Shown here: positions 1 to 8,122 of the stretch, in pieces
How the letters are laid out: every line of letters begins with the position of its first letter
Numbering within the stretch: the stretch's first letter is position 1
Source: Niveispirillum sp943370215
GTDB taxonomy: Bacteria > Pseudomonadota > Alphaproteobacteria > Azospirillales > Azospirillaceae
DNA length: 64,000 bases
Assembly (NCBI GenBank): GCA_943370215.1
Contig: CALRQC020000028.1
Coordinates: 1-64,000, forward strand
Direction: 5' to 3'
The notes under the pieces: model-generated
Databases searched by the model: none
Told to the model about the DNA's origin: nothing
The model's input: the letters and a program-made list of their open reading frames with translations, nothing else
Position numbers and translations under genes: made by a program

Positions 1-851
1 TGCCCGATACGGGCAATGCGGTGCGGCTGGGCATTACCGGGGTGCCGGGGGTGGGCAAATCCACCTTTATTGAGGCGTTTGGCCTGCATCTGATTGCCCA
101 GGGGCTGAAGGTGGCCGTGCTGGCCATCGACCCCACCAGCCAGCGCACCGGCGGTTCCATCCTGGGCGACAAGACGCGGATGGAGTTGCTGTCGCGCGAC
201 CCGCAGGCCTTCATCCGCCCGTCGCCAGCCGGCGGCACGCTGGGCGGGGTGGCACGGCGCACGCGCGAAGCCATGCTGCTGGTGGAGGCCGCCGGTTTTG
301 ATGTGGTGATCGTGGAAACGGTGGGGGTGGGCCAGTCGGAAACGGCGGTGGCCGATATGGTGGACCTGTTCCTGCTGCTGCTGCCCCCTGCTGGCGGGGA
401 TGAGCTGCAGGGCATCAAGAAGGGCATTGTCGAGTTGGCCGACATGATTGTGGTCAACAAGGCCGATGGCGCGCTGGCCACCGCCGTTCGCCATGCGGAG
501 GCGGAATATCGCCATGCCCTGTCGCTGCTGCGCCCGGTCAACCCGCTTTGGCGGGTGCCGGTGCTGTCCTGCTCCGCCCTGACGGCCAAGGGCATCGATG
601 CGGTCTGGGAGCAGATCACAGACTATCACCGCCTGCTGGGGGCCGACGGGTCCGGCGACATCGCCCGCCGCCGGGCCGAACAGGCCCGCGCCTGGATGTG
701 GAGCGAGATTGAGGAAAGCCTGGCCGATGCCTTCAAGGCGGAACCGGCGGTAAAGCGGGAACTGCCAGCATTGGAACGCGCCACCGCCACCGCCGCCATC
801 ACGCCGGGTGCGGCAGCCAAGCGCCTGCTGGCGCTGTTTCGGCGGGGGTAG
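1..851 (+). CDS. meaB: MeaB/ArgK-type P-loop GTPase, 5' end cut by window
   Basis: G3E-family GTPase that normally chaperones adenosylcobalamin-dependent methylmalonyl-CoA mutase. The frame is open from base 3 to the window edge, so the true start lies upstream; the family is usually about 320-330 residues and about 280 are visible here. Seen: Walker A GVPGVGKST near the visible N terminus, the conserved GGSILGDKTRM stretch, ETVGVGQSE (switch region) and NKAD (guanine specificity). It ends about 160 bp before hisB. The mutase genes are not in the window, so the partner is inferred from the family. Confidence 0.93.
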   Translation, partial: PDTGNAVRLGITGVPGVGKSTFIEAFGLHLIAQGLKVAVLAIDPTSQRTGGSILGDKTRMELLSRDPQAFIRPSPAGGTLGGVARRTREAMLLVEAAGFDVVIVETVGVGQSETAVADMVDLFLLLLPPAGGDELQGIKKGIVELADMIVVNKADGALATAVRHAEAEYRHALSLLRPVNPLWRVPVLSCSALTAKGIDAVWEQITDYHRLLGADGSGDIARRRAEQARAWMWSEIEESLADAFKAEPAVKRELPALERATATAAITPGAAAKRLLALFRRG

Positions 852-1010
852 GGGCTTTTCTGATCCCCGCTGTTCTTTCCTGCAACCTCTCCCCACCGCA
901 CAAGCAACGATCTTTCCATCCGGCAAGCCCCCATTTCACGCGCGGGGGCCGGTTCTGCCTTGCAATCAGGTGGGGTGACAGCGGCGGTTGCGCTTGATAC
1001 GAAACCATTC

Positions 1011-1643
1011 ATGTCGAACGCGACCGTCACCCCCGCCAGCGCTCCGCGCCGTGCCGTTGTTGAACGCACGACGAAGGAGACCCGTATCCGCGTCGCCGTC
1101 AACCTGGACGGCACCGGACAGTACAAGGTTTCCACCGGCATTGGTTTTCTGGACCATATGCTGGAACAGCTCTCCCGCCATTCGCTGATGGATCTGGAGG
1201 TGGAGGCCGAGGGCGACCTGCATATCGATTTCCATCACACCACCGAGGATAGCGGCATCGCCATCGGTGAGGCGGTGATGAAGGCGCTGGGCGACCGTAA
1301 AGGCATCCAGCGCTATGGCGACGCGCTGATCCCGATGGATGAGACGCTGACCCGCGTGGCCATCGACCTGTCCAACCGGCCCTATCTGATCTGGAAGGTC
1401 AAGTTCACCCGCGACAAGCTGGGTGACATGGATACCGAACTGTTCAAGGAATGGTTCCAGGCCTTTGCCCAGGCGGCGGGTGCCACGCTGCATGTCGAAA
1501 ACCTGTATGGTGAGAATAATCACCATATTGTGGAGAGCTGCTACAAGGCGCTGGCGCGTGCCTTCCGTGCCGCGGTCGAGATTGACCCGCGCAAGGCCGA
1601 TGCCGTTCCCTCCACCAAGGGCGTGCTGGGCGGGTCGCTGTAA
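1011..1643 (+). CDS. hisB: Imidazoleglycerol-phosphate dehydratase
   Basis: Catalyses imidazoleglycerol-phosphate to imidazole-acetol-phosphate in histidine synthesis; cytoplasmic manganese enzyme. It has the two metal-binding histidine signatures: HHTTEDSGIAIGEA in the first half and NNHHIVES in the second. The ATG at 1011 gives 210 residues, the monofunctional HisB length; an upstream in-frame start at 960 would add 17 residues with no family resemblance. First gene of the hisB-hisH-GNAT-hisA-hisF group, 37 bp before hisH. Confidence 0.97.
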   Translation: MSNATVTPASAPRRAVVERTTKETRIRVAVNLDGTGQYKVSTGIGFLDHMLEQLSRHSLMDLEVEAEGDLHIDFHHTTEDSGIAIGEAVMKALGDRKGIQRYGDALIPMDETLTRVAIDLSNRPYLIWKVKFTRDKLGDMDTELFKEWFQAFAQAAGATLHVENLYGENNHHIVESCYKALARAFRAAVEIDPRKADAVPSTKGVLGGSL

Positions 1644-1680
1644 TCCCGTTCTTAACGCTGGTCATACGAAGGCGTACCCG

Positions 1681-2331
1681 ATGACCGAGACCGTCGCCCT
1701 GATCGACTATGGTTCCGGCAACCTGCGTTCCGCCGCCAAGGCGTTGGAACGCGCGGCGGCCGATGCCGGGCTGAATAGCCGCATCCTTGTCACCGCCGAT
1801 CCGGCCAATGTGGCCAAGGCCGACCGGGTGGTGCTGCCCGGCGTGGGGGCCTTTGGCGATTGCCGCGCCGGGCTGGATGCGGTGCCGGGCATGGTCTCCG
1901 CCCTGTATGAGGCGGTGATCGTGCATGGCCGCCCGTTCCTGGGCATCTGTGTCGGGATGCAGTTGCTGGCCCGGCTGGGCCGCGAGCATGGTGACCATGC
2001 CGGCCTGGGCTGGCTGGATGCAGAGGTAGGGCCGCTGGCCCCCAGCGATCCGGCGCTGAAAATCCCGCATATGGGCTGGAATGAACTGCACCTGCAGGCC
2101 CCCGCCCATCCGGTGCTGGCCGGGCTGGCAGAGGGCACGCACGCCTATTTCGTGCATTCCTATGCCATGCGCGTGGCGGACCCGGCGCAGGTGCTGGCGA
2201 CCTGTGATTATGGCGGGCCGTTCACCGCCATTGTCGGGCGGGACAATATTGTCGGCACCCAATTCCACCCGGAAAAAAGCCAGCAGGCCGGCCTGACCCT
2301 GATCGCCAATTTCCTGCGTTGGCGGCCATGA
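1681..2331 (+). CDS. hisH: Imidazole glycerol phosphate synthase, glutaminase subunit
   Basis: Class I glutamine amidotransferase that delivers ammonia to HisF. Seen: nucleophile motif GICVGMQLL and the His/Glu pair in TQFHPEKS. The ATG at 1681 starts MTETVALIDYGSGNL, the family N terminus, and gives 216 residues. The stop codon overlaps the start of the next gene (ATGA), indicating translational coupling. Its partner HisF is encoded three genes downstream. Confidence 0.97.
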   Translation: MTETVALIDYGSGNLRSAAKALERAAADAGLNSRILVTADPANVAKADRVVLPGVGAFGDCRAGLDAVPGMVSALYEAVIVHGRPFLGICVGMQLLARLGREHGDHAGLGWLDAEVGPLAPSDPALKIPHMGWNELHLQAPAHPVLAGLAEGTHAYFVHSYAMRVADPAQVLATCDYGGPFTAIVGRDNIVGTQFHPEKSQQAGLTLIANFLRWRP

Positions 2332-2903
2332 GCGACAGCACAGCCCCCAAAACCGCCACCAGCGTCGAACAGGTCACGGAATTCCGCCGGGTCGACCTGA
2401 TGGACCTGTATGACGCCACCGAGGCCGCCATCCTGGATGGCGGCGGGTTCGGCTGGGTGATGCCGCCGGAGCGCGAGGTGCAGGAACGCTATTGGAAGGG
2501 TGTGCTGGCCGTGCCGGAACGCAGCCTGTTCATTGGCCGGCTGGATGGTATTGTCGCCGGGTCGGCCCAACTGGTGCGCCCGACCCGCAATAATGAGGCG
2601 CAGAGCTTTGCCTGCAGCCTGACCACCTCCTTCGTCGCCCCCTGGGCGCGCGGGCATGGGCTGGCGCGCAAGCTGACCCAGGCGGTGATCGATCAGGCGA
2701 CCAAGGAAGGTTTCCGGCTGCTGAACCTGGACGTGCGCGACACCCAGCACAGCGCCATCCGGCTTTACGAGAAGATGGGCTTCATCCGCTGGGGCACGCA
2801 TCCGCATTATGCCCGCGCCATGGGCCGCGATATCAGCGGCCATTTCTATTACAAAACCTTGGAACAGCAGGGGGGCGGGGAAAACCCGTCCGGGGAGCCT
2901 TAA
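2328..2903 (+). CDS. GNAT-family N-acetyltransferase inside the his operon
   Basis: About 191 residues. The acetyl-CoA-binding motif A is visible as VAPWARGHGLARKLTQ, followed by the typical late motif with RLYEKMGF. Substrate unknown. The ATG at 2328 overlaps the hisH stop by four bases and the gene ends 3 bp before hisA, so it is cotranscribed with histidine genes. Nothing in the sequence shows that it takes part in histidine synthesis; a family role in protein, amino acid or small-molecule acetylation is all that can be said. Confidence 0.9.
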   Translation: MSDSTAPKTATSVEQVTEFRRVDLMDLYDATEAAILDGGGFGWVMPPEREVQERYWKGVLAVPERSLFIGRLDGIVAGSAQLVRPTRNNEAQSFACSLTTSFVAPWARGHGLARKLTQAVIDQATKEGFRLLNLDVRDTQHSAIRLYEKMGFIRWGTHPHYARAMGRDISGHFYYKTLEQQGGGENPSGEP

Positions 2904-2906
2904 GCC

Positions 2907-3635
2907 ATGATCCTTTTTCCCGCCATCGACCTGAAGGACGGCAATGCCGTGCGCCTGCTGCGCGGTGAGATGGAACAGGCCACCATCTTCAATGCCGATC
3001 CGGCTGCCCAGGCGGAAAGCTTCGCCGCCCAGGGCTATGAATGGCTGCATCTGGTGGATTTGAACGGTGCCTTTGCCGGCAAGCCCGTCAATGGCGCGGC
3101 GGTGGAGGCCATCCTGTCCCGCGTCTCCCTGCCGGCCCAGTTGGGCGGTGGCATCCGCGACATGGCCACCATCGACTATTGGCTGTCGCGCGGCATTGCG
3201 CGGGTCATCCTGGGCACCGTGGCGGTGAAGAACCCGGCCCTGGTGAAGGAAGCCTGCAAGACCTTCCCCGGCAAGGTGGCCGTGGGTATCGATGCCCGCA
3301 ACGGCTATGTCGCCGTGGAAGGCTGGGCAGAGACCAGCGAGCTGAAGGCGCTGGATCTGGCGCTGAAGTTTGAGGATTGCGGCGTGGCTGCCATCATCTA
3401 CACCGATATCGACCGCGATGGCGCCATGGGGGGGGTGAATGTGGAATCCACCGCCGATCTGGCCAGCCACCTGACCACGCCGGTCATCGCGTCCGGCGGT
3501 GTCTCCTCCATCGCCGATCTGGCGGCGTTGAAGGAGGTGGAGGAGACCGGCATCATCGGCGTGATTTCCGGGCGCGCGCTTTATGATGGCCGCATCGATC
3601 CGGCGGCGGCACTCGCTCTGCTGCGCGGGGAGTAA
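2907..3635 (+). CDS. hisA: ProFAR isomerase
   Basis: Phosphoribosylformimino-5-aminoimidazole carboxamide ribotide isomerase, a (beta/alpha)8 barrel. The general acid/base aspartates lie in FPAIDLKDGNAVRL near the N terminus and in YTDIDRDGAM in the second half. Phosphate-binding glycines are seen in QLGGGIRD and ASGGVSS. At 242 residues it has family length. It sits between the GNAT gene and hisF, with 5 bp to hisF. Confidence 0.97.
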   Translation: MILFPAIDLKDGNAVRLLRGEMEQATIFNADPAAQAESFAAQGYEWLHLVDLNGAFAGKPVNGAAVEAILSRVSLPAQLGGGIRDMATIDYWLSRGIARVILGTVAVKNPALVKEACKTFPGKVAVGIDARNGYVAVEGWAETSELKALDLALKFEDCGVAAIIYTDIDRDGAMGGVNVESTADLASHLTTPVIASGGVSSIADLAALKEVEETGIIGVISGRALYDGRIDPAAALALLRGE

Positions 3636-3640
3636 GGCCG

Positions 3641-4414
3641 ATGCTGAAGGCCCGCATCATCCCCTGTCTGGACGTGAAGGACGGGCGCGTCGTCAAGGGC
3701 GTGAATTTCGTCGATCTGATCGATGCCGGTGATCCGGTGGAACAGGCCCGCGCCTATGATGCCGCCGGTGCGGACGAGCTGACCTTCCTGGACATCACCG
3801 CCAGTTCCGACAACCGCGACACCATCTATGACGTGGTGCGCCGCACCGCCGAACAGGTGTTCATGCCGCTGACCGTGGGTGGTGGCGTGCGGGTGGTGGA
3901 AGATATCCGCAAGCTGCTGCTGGCCGGGGCCGACAAGGTGTCGATCAACACCGCCGCCGTCCACCGCCCGGAATTTGTGCGCGAAGCGGCGCAGAAATTC
4001 GGGGCCCAGTGCATCGTGGTGGCCATTGATGCCAAATCGGTGGAGCCGGGGCCCAACGGGGAACCGCGCTGGGAGATTTTCACCCATGGCGGGCGCAACC
4101 GCACCGGGCTGGATGCGGTGGAATGGGCCAAGCGCATGGCCGAATATGGCGCGGGCGAAATCCTGCTCACCTCCATGGACCGTGATGGCACCAAGCAGGG
4201 CTTCAATCTGCCGCTGACCCGGGCGGTGGCCGATGCGGTCAGCATCCCGGTCATCGCATCCGGCGGCGTGGGCAACCTGGATCATCTGGTGGAAGGGGTG
4301 AGGCAGGGCCATGCCTCGGCCGTGCTGGCCGCCAGCATCTTCCATTTCGGCACCTATTCGATCCGCCAGGCCAAGGAACATATGGCCGCGGCAGGCATCC
4401 CGGTACGGCTGTGA
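3641..4414 (+). CDS. hisF: Imidazole glycerol phosphate synthase, cyclase subunit
   Basis: Forms IGP and AICAR with HisH-derived ammonia. Catalytic aspartates are in IPCLDVKDGRVVKG and in VVAIDAK; phosphate-binding loops TVGGGVR and IASGGVGN are present. 257 residues. Its stop codon is the exact edge of the multi-hairpin repeat at 4414-4559, which separates it from hisE. Confidence 0.98.
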   Translation: MLKARIIPCLDVKDGRVVKGVNFVDLIDAGDPVEQARAYDAAGADELTFLDITASSDNRDTIYDVVRRTAEQVFMPLTVGGGVRVVEDIRKLLLAGADKVSINTAAVHRPEFVREAAQKFGAQCIVVAIDAKSVEPGPNGEPRWEIFTHGGRNRTGLDAVEWAKRMAEYGAGEILLTSMDRDGTKQGFNLPLTRAVADAVSIPVIASGGVGNLDHLVEGVRQGHASAVLAASIFHFGTYSIRQAKEHMAAAGIPVRL

Positions 4415-4559
4415 TACCAAGAGCCATGGATCATGACTCTTGGTATTTATAAGTTCCCTCAAGTGCCGGGCGGCGGCATCCGCCGCCTTGGCTCACGCGG
4501 GCACGTGCCCGCGGGCCAGCAGTCGCTGGCCTCCAAGGGGCATGAGACATGCCCCTTGG
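4414..4559 (+). repeat. Multi-hairpin intergenic repeat, copy A (146 bp)
   Basis: A chain of five hairpins between hisF and hisE. (1) ATACCAAGAG (4414-4423) pairs with CTCTTGGTAT (4437-4446), with an inner CATG/CATG pair. (2) GGCGGCGG with CCGCCGCC, loop CAT, 4469-4487. (3) The perfect palindrome CGCGGGCACGTGCCCGCG, 4496-4513. (4) GGCCAGC with GCTGGCC, 4514-4531. (5) CCAAGGGGCATG with CATGCCCCTTGG, loop AGA, 4533-4559. Linkers TTCCCTCA and CTTGGCT recur in the other copies. It holds no gene. Confidence 0.9.
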
Positions 4560-4581
4560 CATAAGCAGAACGGAAAACACC

Positions 4582-4938
4582 ATGGCAAGCAGCAAGGATA
4601 AGCCGGTGAATGGCGGCGGTGCCGCTGTGCTGGATGAAGTTTATCAGACCATCCTGGCCCGCAAGGGCGGCGATCCGGAAAGTTCCCACACCGCGCGCCT
4701 GTTCGCACGCGGCCGCGCCAAGATCGCCCAGAAGGTGGGTGAGGAAGCCGTGGAAGCCGTGATCGAGGCGATGCGCGGCGACAAGGATAAGCTGGCCGAC
4801 GAATCCGCCGATCTGTTGTACCATTTGCTGGTGCTGTGGGCCGATGCCGGGCTGGAACCGGCGCAGGTCTATGGCATCCTGGAAGGGCGCAAAGGCATCA
4901 GCGGCATCGTGGAAAAGAAAAGCCGCAAGCCCGCCTGA
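4582..4938 (+). CDS. hisE: Phosphoribosyl-ATP pyrophosphatase
   Basis: Hydrolyses phosphoribosyl-ATP to phosphoribosyl-AMP, step 2 of histidine synthesis. MazG-like helical fold with KVGEEAVEAVIEA and the metal-binding DESADLLYHLLVLW segment. The ATG at 4582 gives 118 residues; the longer start at 4549 lies within the repeat hairpin. HisE is a stand-alone protein here, with no fused HisI. It lies downstream of repeat copy A, so its expression relative to hisF may depend on what that element does. Confidence 0.96.
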   Translation: MASSKDKPVNGGGAAVLDEVYQTILARKGGDPESSHTARLFARGRAKIAQKVGEEAVEAVIEAMRGDKDKLADESADLLYHLLVLWADAGLEPAQVYGILEGRKGISGIVEKKSRKPA

Positions 4939-5011
4939 GGGGCGGTGACGCCATCTCCGGTCTTCGCCATAGTGGGCAAAATAACAGCGTTTCAGCGGAA
5001 GGATATGCCCC

Positions 5012-5368
5012 TTGATCTATGATCGCAGCAACATCTTCGCCCGCATCCTGCGGGGGGAAATCCCCTGCAAGAAGGTCTATGAAGACCCCTATGCGCTGGC
5101 CTTCCACGATATCAACCCGCAGGCGCCCACCCATATTCTGGTGATCCCCAAGGGGCCCTTCTGCTCCTTCGCGGATTTCAGCGCCCAGGCGACGGAACAG
5201 GAAATCACCGGCTTCATCCGCGCCGTCGGGCTGGTGGCACGTCAGGCCGGGCTGGATGACAGCGGCTATCGCCTGCTGGCCAATCACGGGCCGGACAGCC
5301 ACCAGGAAGTGCCGCATTTCCATGTGCATATCGCCGGCGGCCGCCCGCTGGGCAAGATGCTGGCCTGA
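5012..5368 (+). CDS. HIT-family nucleotide hydrolase/transferase
   Basis: Histidine-triad protein of 118 residues that probably hydrolyses nucleoside phosphoramidates such as AMP-lysine. The active-site triad is HFHVHIAGG at the C terminus, and the typical N-terminal region NIFARILRGEIPC and the HDINPQAPTH segment are present. The start is a TTG at 5012, chosen because a GGAAGGA Shine-Dalgarno lies 8 bases upstream; the nearby ATG at 5005 is out of frame and soon stops. It follows hisE by 73 bp, a common arrangement in Alphaproteobacteria. Confidence 0.93.
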   Translation: MIYDRSNIFARILRGEIPCKKVYEDPYALAFHDINPQAPTHILVIPKGPFCSFADFSAQATEQEITGFIRAVGLVARQAGLDDSGYRLLANHGPDSHQEVPHFHVHIAGGRPLGKMLA

Positions 5369-5682
5369 GGCCGATATTTCCGGCGGCTCCTGATCCGTGC
5401 CCGGGTGCCGCCGGTTGTCTTGAAACTACCAATATATGCATATCTGATTATTTTATTTTCGGAAAATTCTCGCAAAACAGGTGCGGTGAAGCGCCTGTTT
5501 TTACGCATTATATCTCAATAATTTAAGTAGTTAGGGTTTGATATCCCTTTTCCTTTTAGGAATTTAATACATTAATAATAAAAATACATAAATTTTGTTA
5601 CAAAACATCGTTATTCGTTGATTTTATACATTGTTCACTCATCATTACCTTCACTTCCTGCATATATGAATAGGGCACGGAA
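5369..5682. other. AT-rich gene-free stretch before the chemoreceptor
   Basis: 314 bases, much richer in A and T than the surrounding genes, especially 5440-5640. It contains one terminator-like hairpin (5474-5501) and presumably the promoter of the chemoreceptor gene. No reading frame with family resemblance was seen. No convincing sigma-70 or sigma-28 promoter could be assigned by eye. Confidence 0.6.
5474..5501 (+). terminator. Likely intrinsic terminator after the HIT gene
   Basis: AAAACAGGTGC pairs with GCGCCTGTTTT across a GGTGAA loop, with one G-T pair, and the right arm ends in a T run. Confidence 0.6.
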
Positions 5683-7356
5683 ATGCGTGTTTCCCACCGG
5701 CTTCTGATCCCGGTTGTTATCCTGTCCCTGGTCACCCTGGCTGTCTTTGCCGTGTCGGCCGTCGGTTTTCGGCAGGAAAAACAGGCCAATATCAACATGG
5801 TCCGGTTGGACCTGATGCGTTACCACGCTGGCGAAATCCGCTCTCTCAGCCGTGCGGTCCAACGGGACACGCTGAACACCCTTGTTGAGAGTGGCGAGGA
5901 CCGCAAAACCTATGCGGAGCGGGCGACCAAACGCATCAAGGAACTGAATGCACGGGTCGACCATCTGGTGGGCGTCATGGGCGCGGAAACCGCGGCCCTG
6001 CAGATGGAAGGCTTTGCCCCGACCCAGCGACAGGTGATGGCCAGCCTGACCCGGGTGATTGATGCGGCCCTGGCGGGCAATATTGCCGCCGCCCATACCC
6101 TGTTCAACGATGAGACACGGCCGGCGGAACGCGCCGCCTCCAAGGTGACCGACAGCTTTGTCGAGGCGATGGACAAGCGGATCGATGCCGCCACCCAGGA
6201 GAGCAGGGCCGTTGCCGCCCTGGCTGAACGGGCGCAGATGATCACGGCCCTGGCCGGGATCATCATCGGCGTCGGTCTGGCCCTGTTCATCAATCGGCGG
6301 GGCGTCAGCCAGCCGCTGGCCCATCTGACGACGGCCACCAGTGCCATTGCCGCCGGTCAGTTGGACACGCATATCCCGGCCCAGGAACGGCGGGATGAGT
6401 TGGGGGCGCTGGCCAGTGCCCTGCTGGTGTTCCGCGATCAGGCCCGCGCCAACCACGATCTGGAAGAACAGGCCGCCCTGGCCCGCGCCGCTGCGGCCCA
6501 GCAGCGGCGCCAGGCCCTGCAGGCCATGGCGGATACGGTGGCCCGTGAAACCAATCGCACGGTTGAGACGGTCAGCCAATCCACCCGGATGATGGGCCAG
6601 TCGATGCAGCACCTGTCCAGTCTGGCTGCCAGTGTGGCCGATGACAGTGCCGCTGTCGCCTCGGCCAGCGCCCAGGGGCTGGCCAATGCCCAGGCGGTTT
6701 CCAGTGCGGCTGAGGAACTGTCAACCTCCATCCAGGAAATCAGCGGTTCGGTCCAACGGGCCGCCAGTGTCATCAGTACGGCCGTGGCCGGGGGTGACCG
6801 GGCACAGGAAACCATTGCCAGCCTGTCACAGGCGGTGGACCGGATTTCGGAAGTGACCGTCCTGATTGGTGAAATCGCCCAGCAGACCAATTTGCTGGCG
6901 CTGAACGCCACGATTGAGGCGGCCCGGGCCGGCGATGCGGGCAAAGGCTTTGCCGTGGTGGCGGGAGAAGTGAAGAGCCTGGCCAACCAGACGGCGCGGT
7001 CAACGGAGGATATCACCCGGCAGATCAGTGACATCCAATCCGCCACGCGCGCCGCGGTGGAGGCGATGGCCAATGTCAGCAGCCATATTGACGATGTGAA
7101 TGGCGTCGTCACCATCATCGCCGCTGCGATGGAGGAACAGGGGGCGGCGACGCGGGAAATTGCCCGCAATGTCAGCGAGACCAGCCGCGCCAGCCTGGAA
7201 GTGACCGAACGGATCGGCAATGTCAGCCAGGGGGCCGGCGAGGTGGATCAGCGGGCGGGGGAGGTAAGCCGAACCATCGCTGTGATCTCACAGGATATCG
7301 GCGCCCTGCGGGACACCCTGATCCAGGTGGTGGAAGGGGCCAGCAAGGCAGCCTGA
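5683..7356 (+). CDS. Methyl-accepting chemotaxis protein
   Basis: Transmembrane chemoreceptor of 557 residues. Order: first membrane helix about residues 7-28; a periplasmic, mostly helical sensing part to about 185; second membrane helix about 186-206; HAMP to about 260; cytoplasmic methyl-accepting domain with the conserved signalling tip EIAQQTNLLALNATIEAARAG. It signals through CheW/CheA, whose genes are not here. The sensed ligand cannot be deduced. The gene stands alone behind an AT-rich upstream region. Confidence 0.96.
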   Translation: MRVSHRLLIPVVILSLVTLAVFAVSAVGFRQEKQANINMVRLDLMRYHAGEIRSLSRAVQRDTLNTLVESGEDRKTYAERATKRIKELNARVDHLVGVMGAETAALQMEGFAPTQRQVMASLTRVIDAALAGNIAAAHTLFNDETRPAERAASKVTDSFVEAMDKRIDAATQESRAVAALAERAQMITALAGIIIGVGLALFINRRGVSQPLAHLTTATSAIAAGQLDTHIPAQERRDELGALASALLVFRDQARANHDLEEQAALARAAAAQQRRQALQAMADTVARETNRTVETVSQSTRMMGQSMQHLSSLAASVADDSAAVASASAQGLANAQAVSSAAEELSTSIQEISGSVQRAASVISTAVAGGDRAQETIASLSQAVDRISEVTVLIGEIAQQTNLLALNATIEAARAGDAGKGFAVVAGEVKSLANQTARSTEDITRQISDIQSATRAAVEAMANVSSHIDDVNGVVTIIAAAMEEQGAATREIARNVSETSRASLEVTERIGNVSQGAGEVDQRAGEVSRTIAVISQDIGALRDTLIQVVEGASKAA

Positions 7357-7378
7357 CCACCGCCCTTGCGGCGGTGGT
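7356..7378 (+). terminator. Hairpin at the end of the chemoreceptor gene
   Basis: ACCACCGCC pairs with GGCGGTGGT across CTTGC, immediately at the stop codon. It lacks a clear T run, so termination is likely but not certain. Confidence 0.5.
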
Positions 7379-7397
7379 TGCTGGGAAACCAGAGCAA

Positions 7398-7430
7398 AGA
7401 AAAATATCCGGGATGGTATCACCATCCCGG
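7398..7430 (-). terminator. Intrinsic terminator for the DUF4167 gene
   Basis: CCGGGATGGT (7408-7417) and ACCATCCCGG (7421-7430) form a perfect 10-bp stem with a 3-base loop. Read on the minus strand it is followed by ATATTTTTCTTT, a good T tract. Confidence 0.8.
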
Positions 7431-7459
7431 CAGATCATCAGGGCTGAAGGGAGAGCCGG

Positions 7460-7912
7460 TCAGACGACCGGCTGTTCCTGTTCGGCCTCATTGCCATCCA
7501 CCTCGTCGCCGTCATCGCCCTCTTCACCGTCGAAGGGGCTGCCGCCGGCGGGGCCATTGTCATAGCGCGGGTTGTTCTGGCGCTGACGGGCTTCCTGCTC
7601 GTTGATCTGGCACATGATGCGGAAATAATGCTCCGCGTGCTGGAGATAATTCTCCGCAGCAATGCGGTCGCCCGACGCCTGGGCATCACGCGCCAGTGCC
7701 TGATACTTGTCATAAACCTGGAAAGCATTGCCACGGATGCGTACATCCGGACCATTGCTGTCGTAATTCTGCTGACGCTGCGGCCCATTCTGACGGCGAT
7801 TGCCGCCATTATTGTTGCCACCACCGCCGCCGCCACCATTACCACCGTTGCCGCCGCCGCCATTATTACCGCCGCGGCCGCGTGAACGCCGTGTATTCGG
7901 TCCTTGTCTCAT
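7460..7912 (-). CDS. DUF4167 domain protein, RNA-binding-like
   Basis: About 150 residues from the ATG at 7912, which begins MRQGPNTRRSRGRGG, the usual N terminus in the family; an upstream in-frame ATG at 8008 would add 32 unsupported residues. A Gly/Asn/Arg-rich low-complexity tract (about residues 8-45) precedes the conserved core, roughly VYDKYQALARDAQASGDR with AENYLQHAEHYFRIM. An acidic tail follows. Function unknown; the basic Gly-rich N terminus suggests nucleic-acid binding (inference). It lies downstream of prmC on the same strand, as often in Alphaproteobacteria. Confidence 0.88.
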   Translation of the reverse strand: MRQGPNTRRSRGRGGNNGGGGNGGNGGGGGGGNNNGGNRRQNGPQRQQNYDSNGPDVRIRGNAFQVYDKYQALARDAQASGDRIAAENYLQHAEHYFRIMCQINEQEARQRQNNPRYDNGPAGGSPFDGEEGDDGDEVDGNEAEQEQPVV

Positions 7913-8122
7913 TCGCTTTGTGCTCTGGCCCCTGGAGTTTCCTGCCCTCGGACTGTCGGCGTTTTGGCCCATGCCTGTTCTTGGCGATTGACCATTTTCA
8001 GGGGACACATTTGCCCCATGCCCCCTTGGGCACGCCCCAAACCCTGGTCCCGAGGGCTGTCATGTCGGCAGGCGCCCCACGCGCGGCTGCCGCATGAGCC
8101 GGACCCTAGCGGGTGTTGCGGC

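Noticed and set aside
626..1141. Minus-strand open frame across the meaB/hisB gap
   Set aside because: Overlaps two well-supported plus-strand genes and shows only arginine/alanine-rich composition typical of antisense frames in GC-rich DNA.
2208..3470. Long minus-strand frame of 420 codons
   Set aside because: Antisense to hisH, the GNAT gene and hisA, which are identified by catalytic motifs; translation is Gly/His/Gln-rich shadow sequence.
7797..7880. CRISPR-like or tandem repeat of GCC/ACC triplets
   Set aside because: It is the codon repeat of the Gly/Asn-rich tract of the DUF4167 protein, not spacers and repeats.
8009..8122. Possible further copy of the multi-hairpin repeat
   Set aside because: Contains CCCCATGCCCC and short GC hairpins, but lacks the conserved linkers and the paired stem order.
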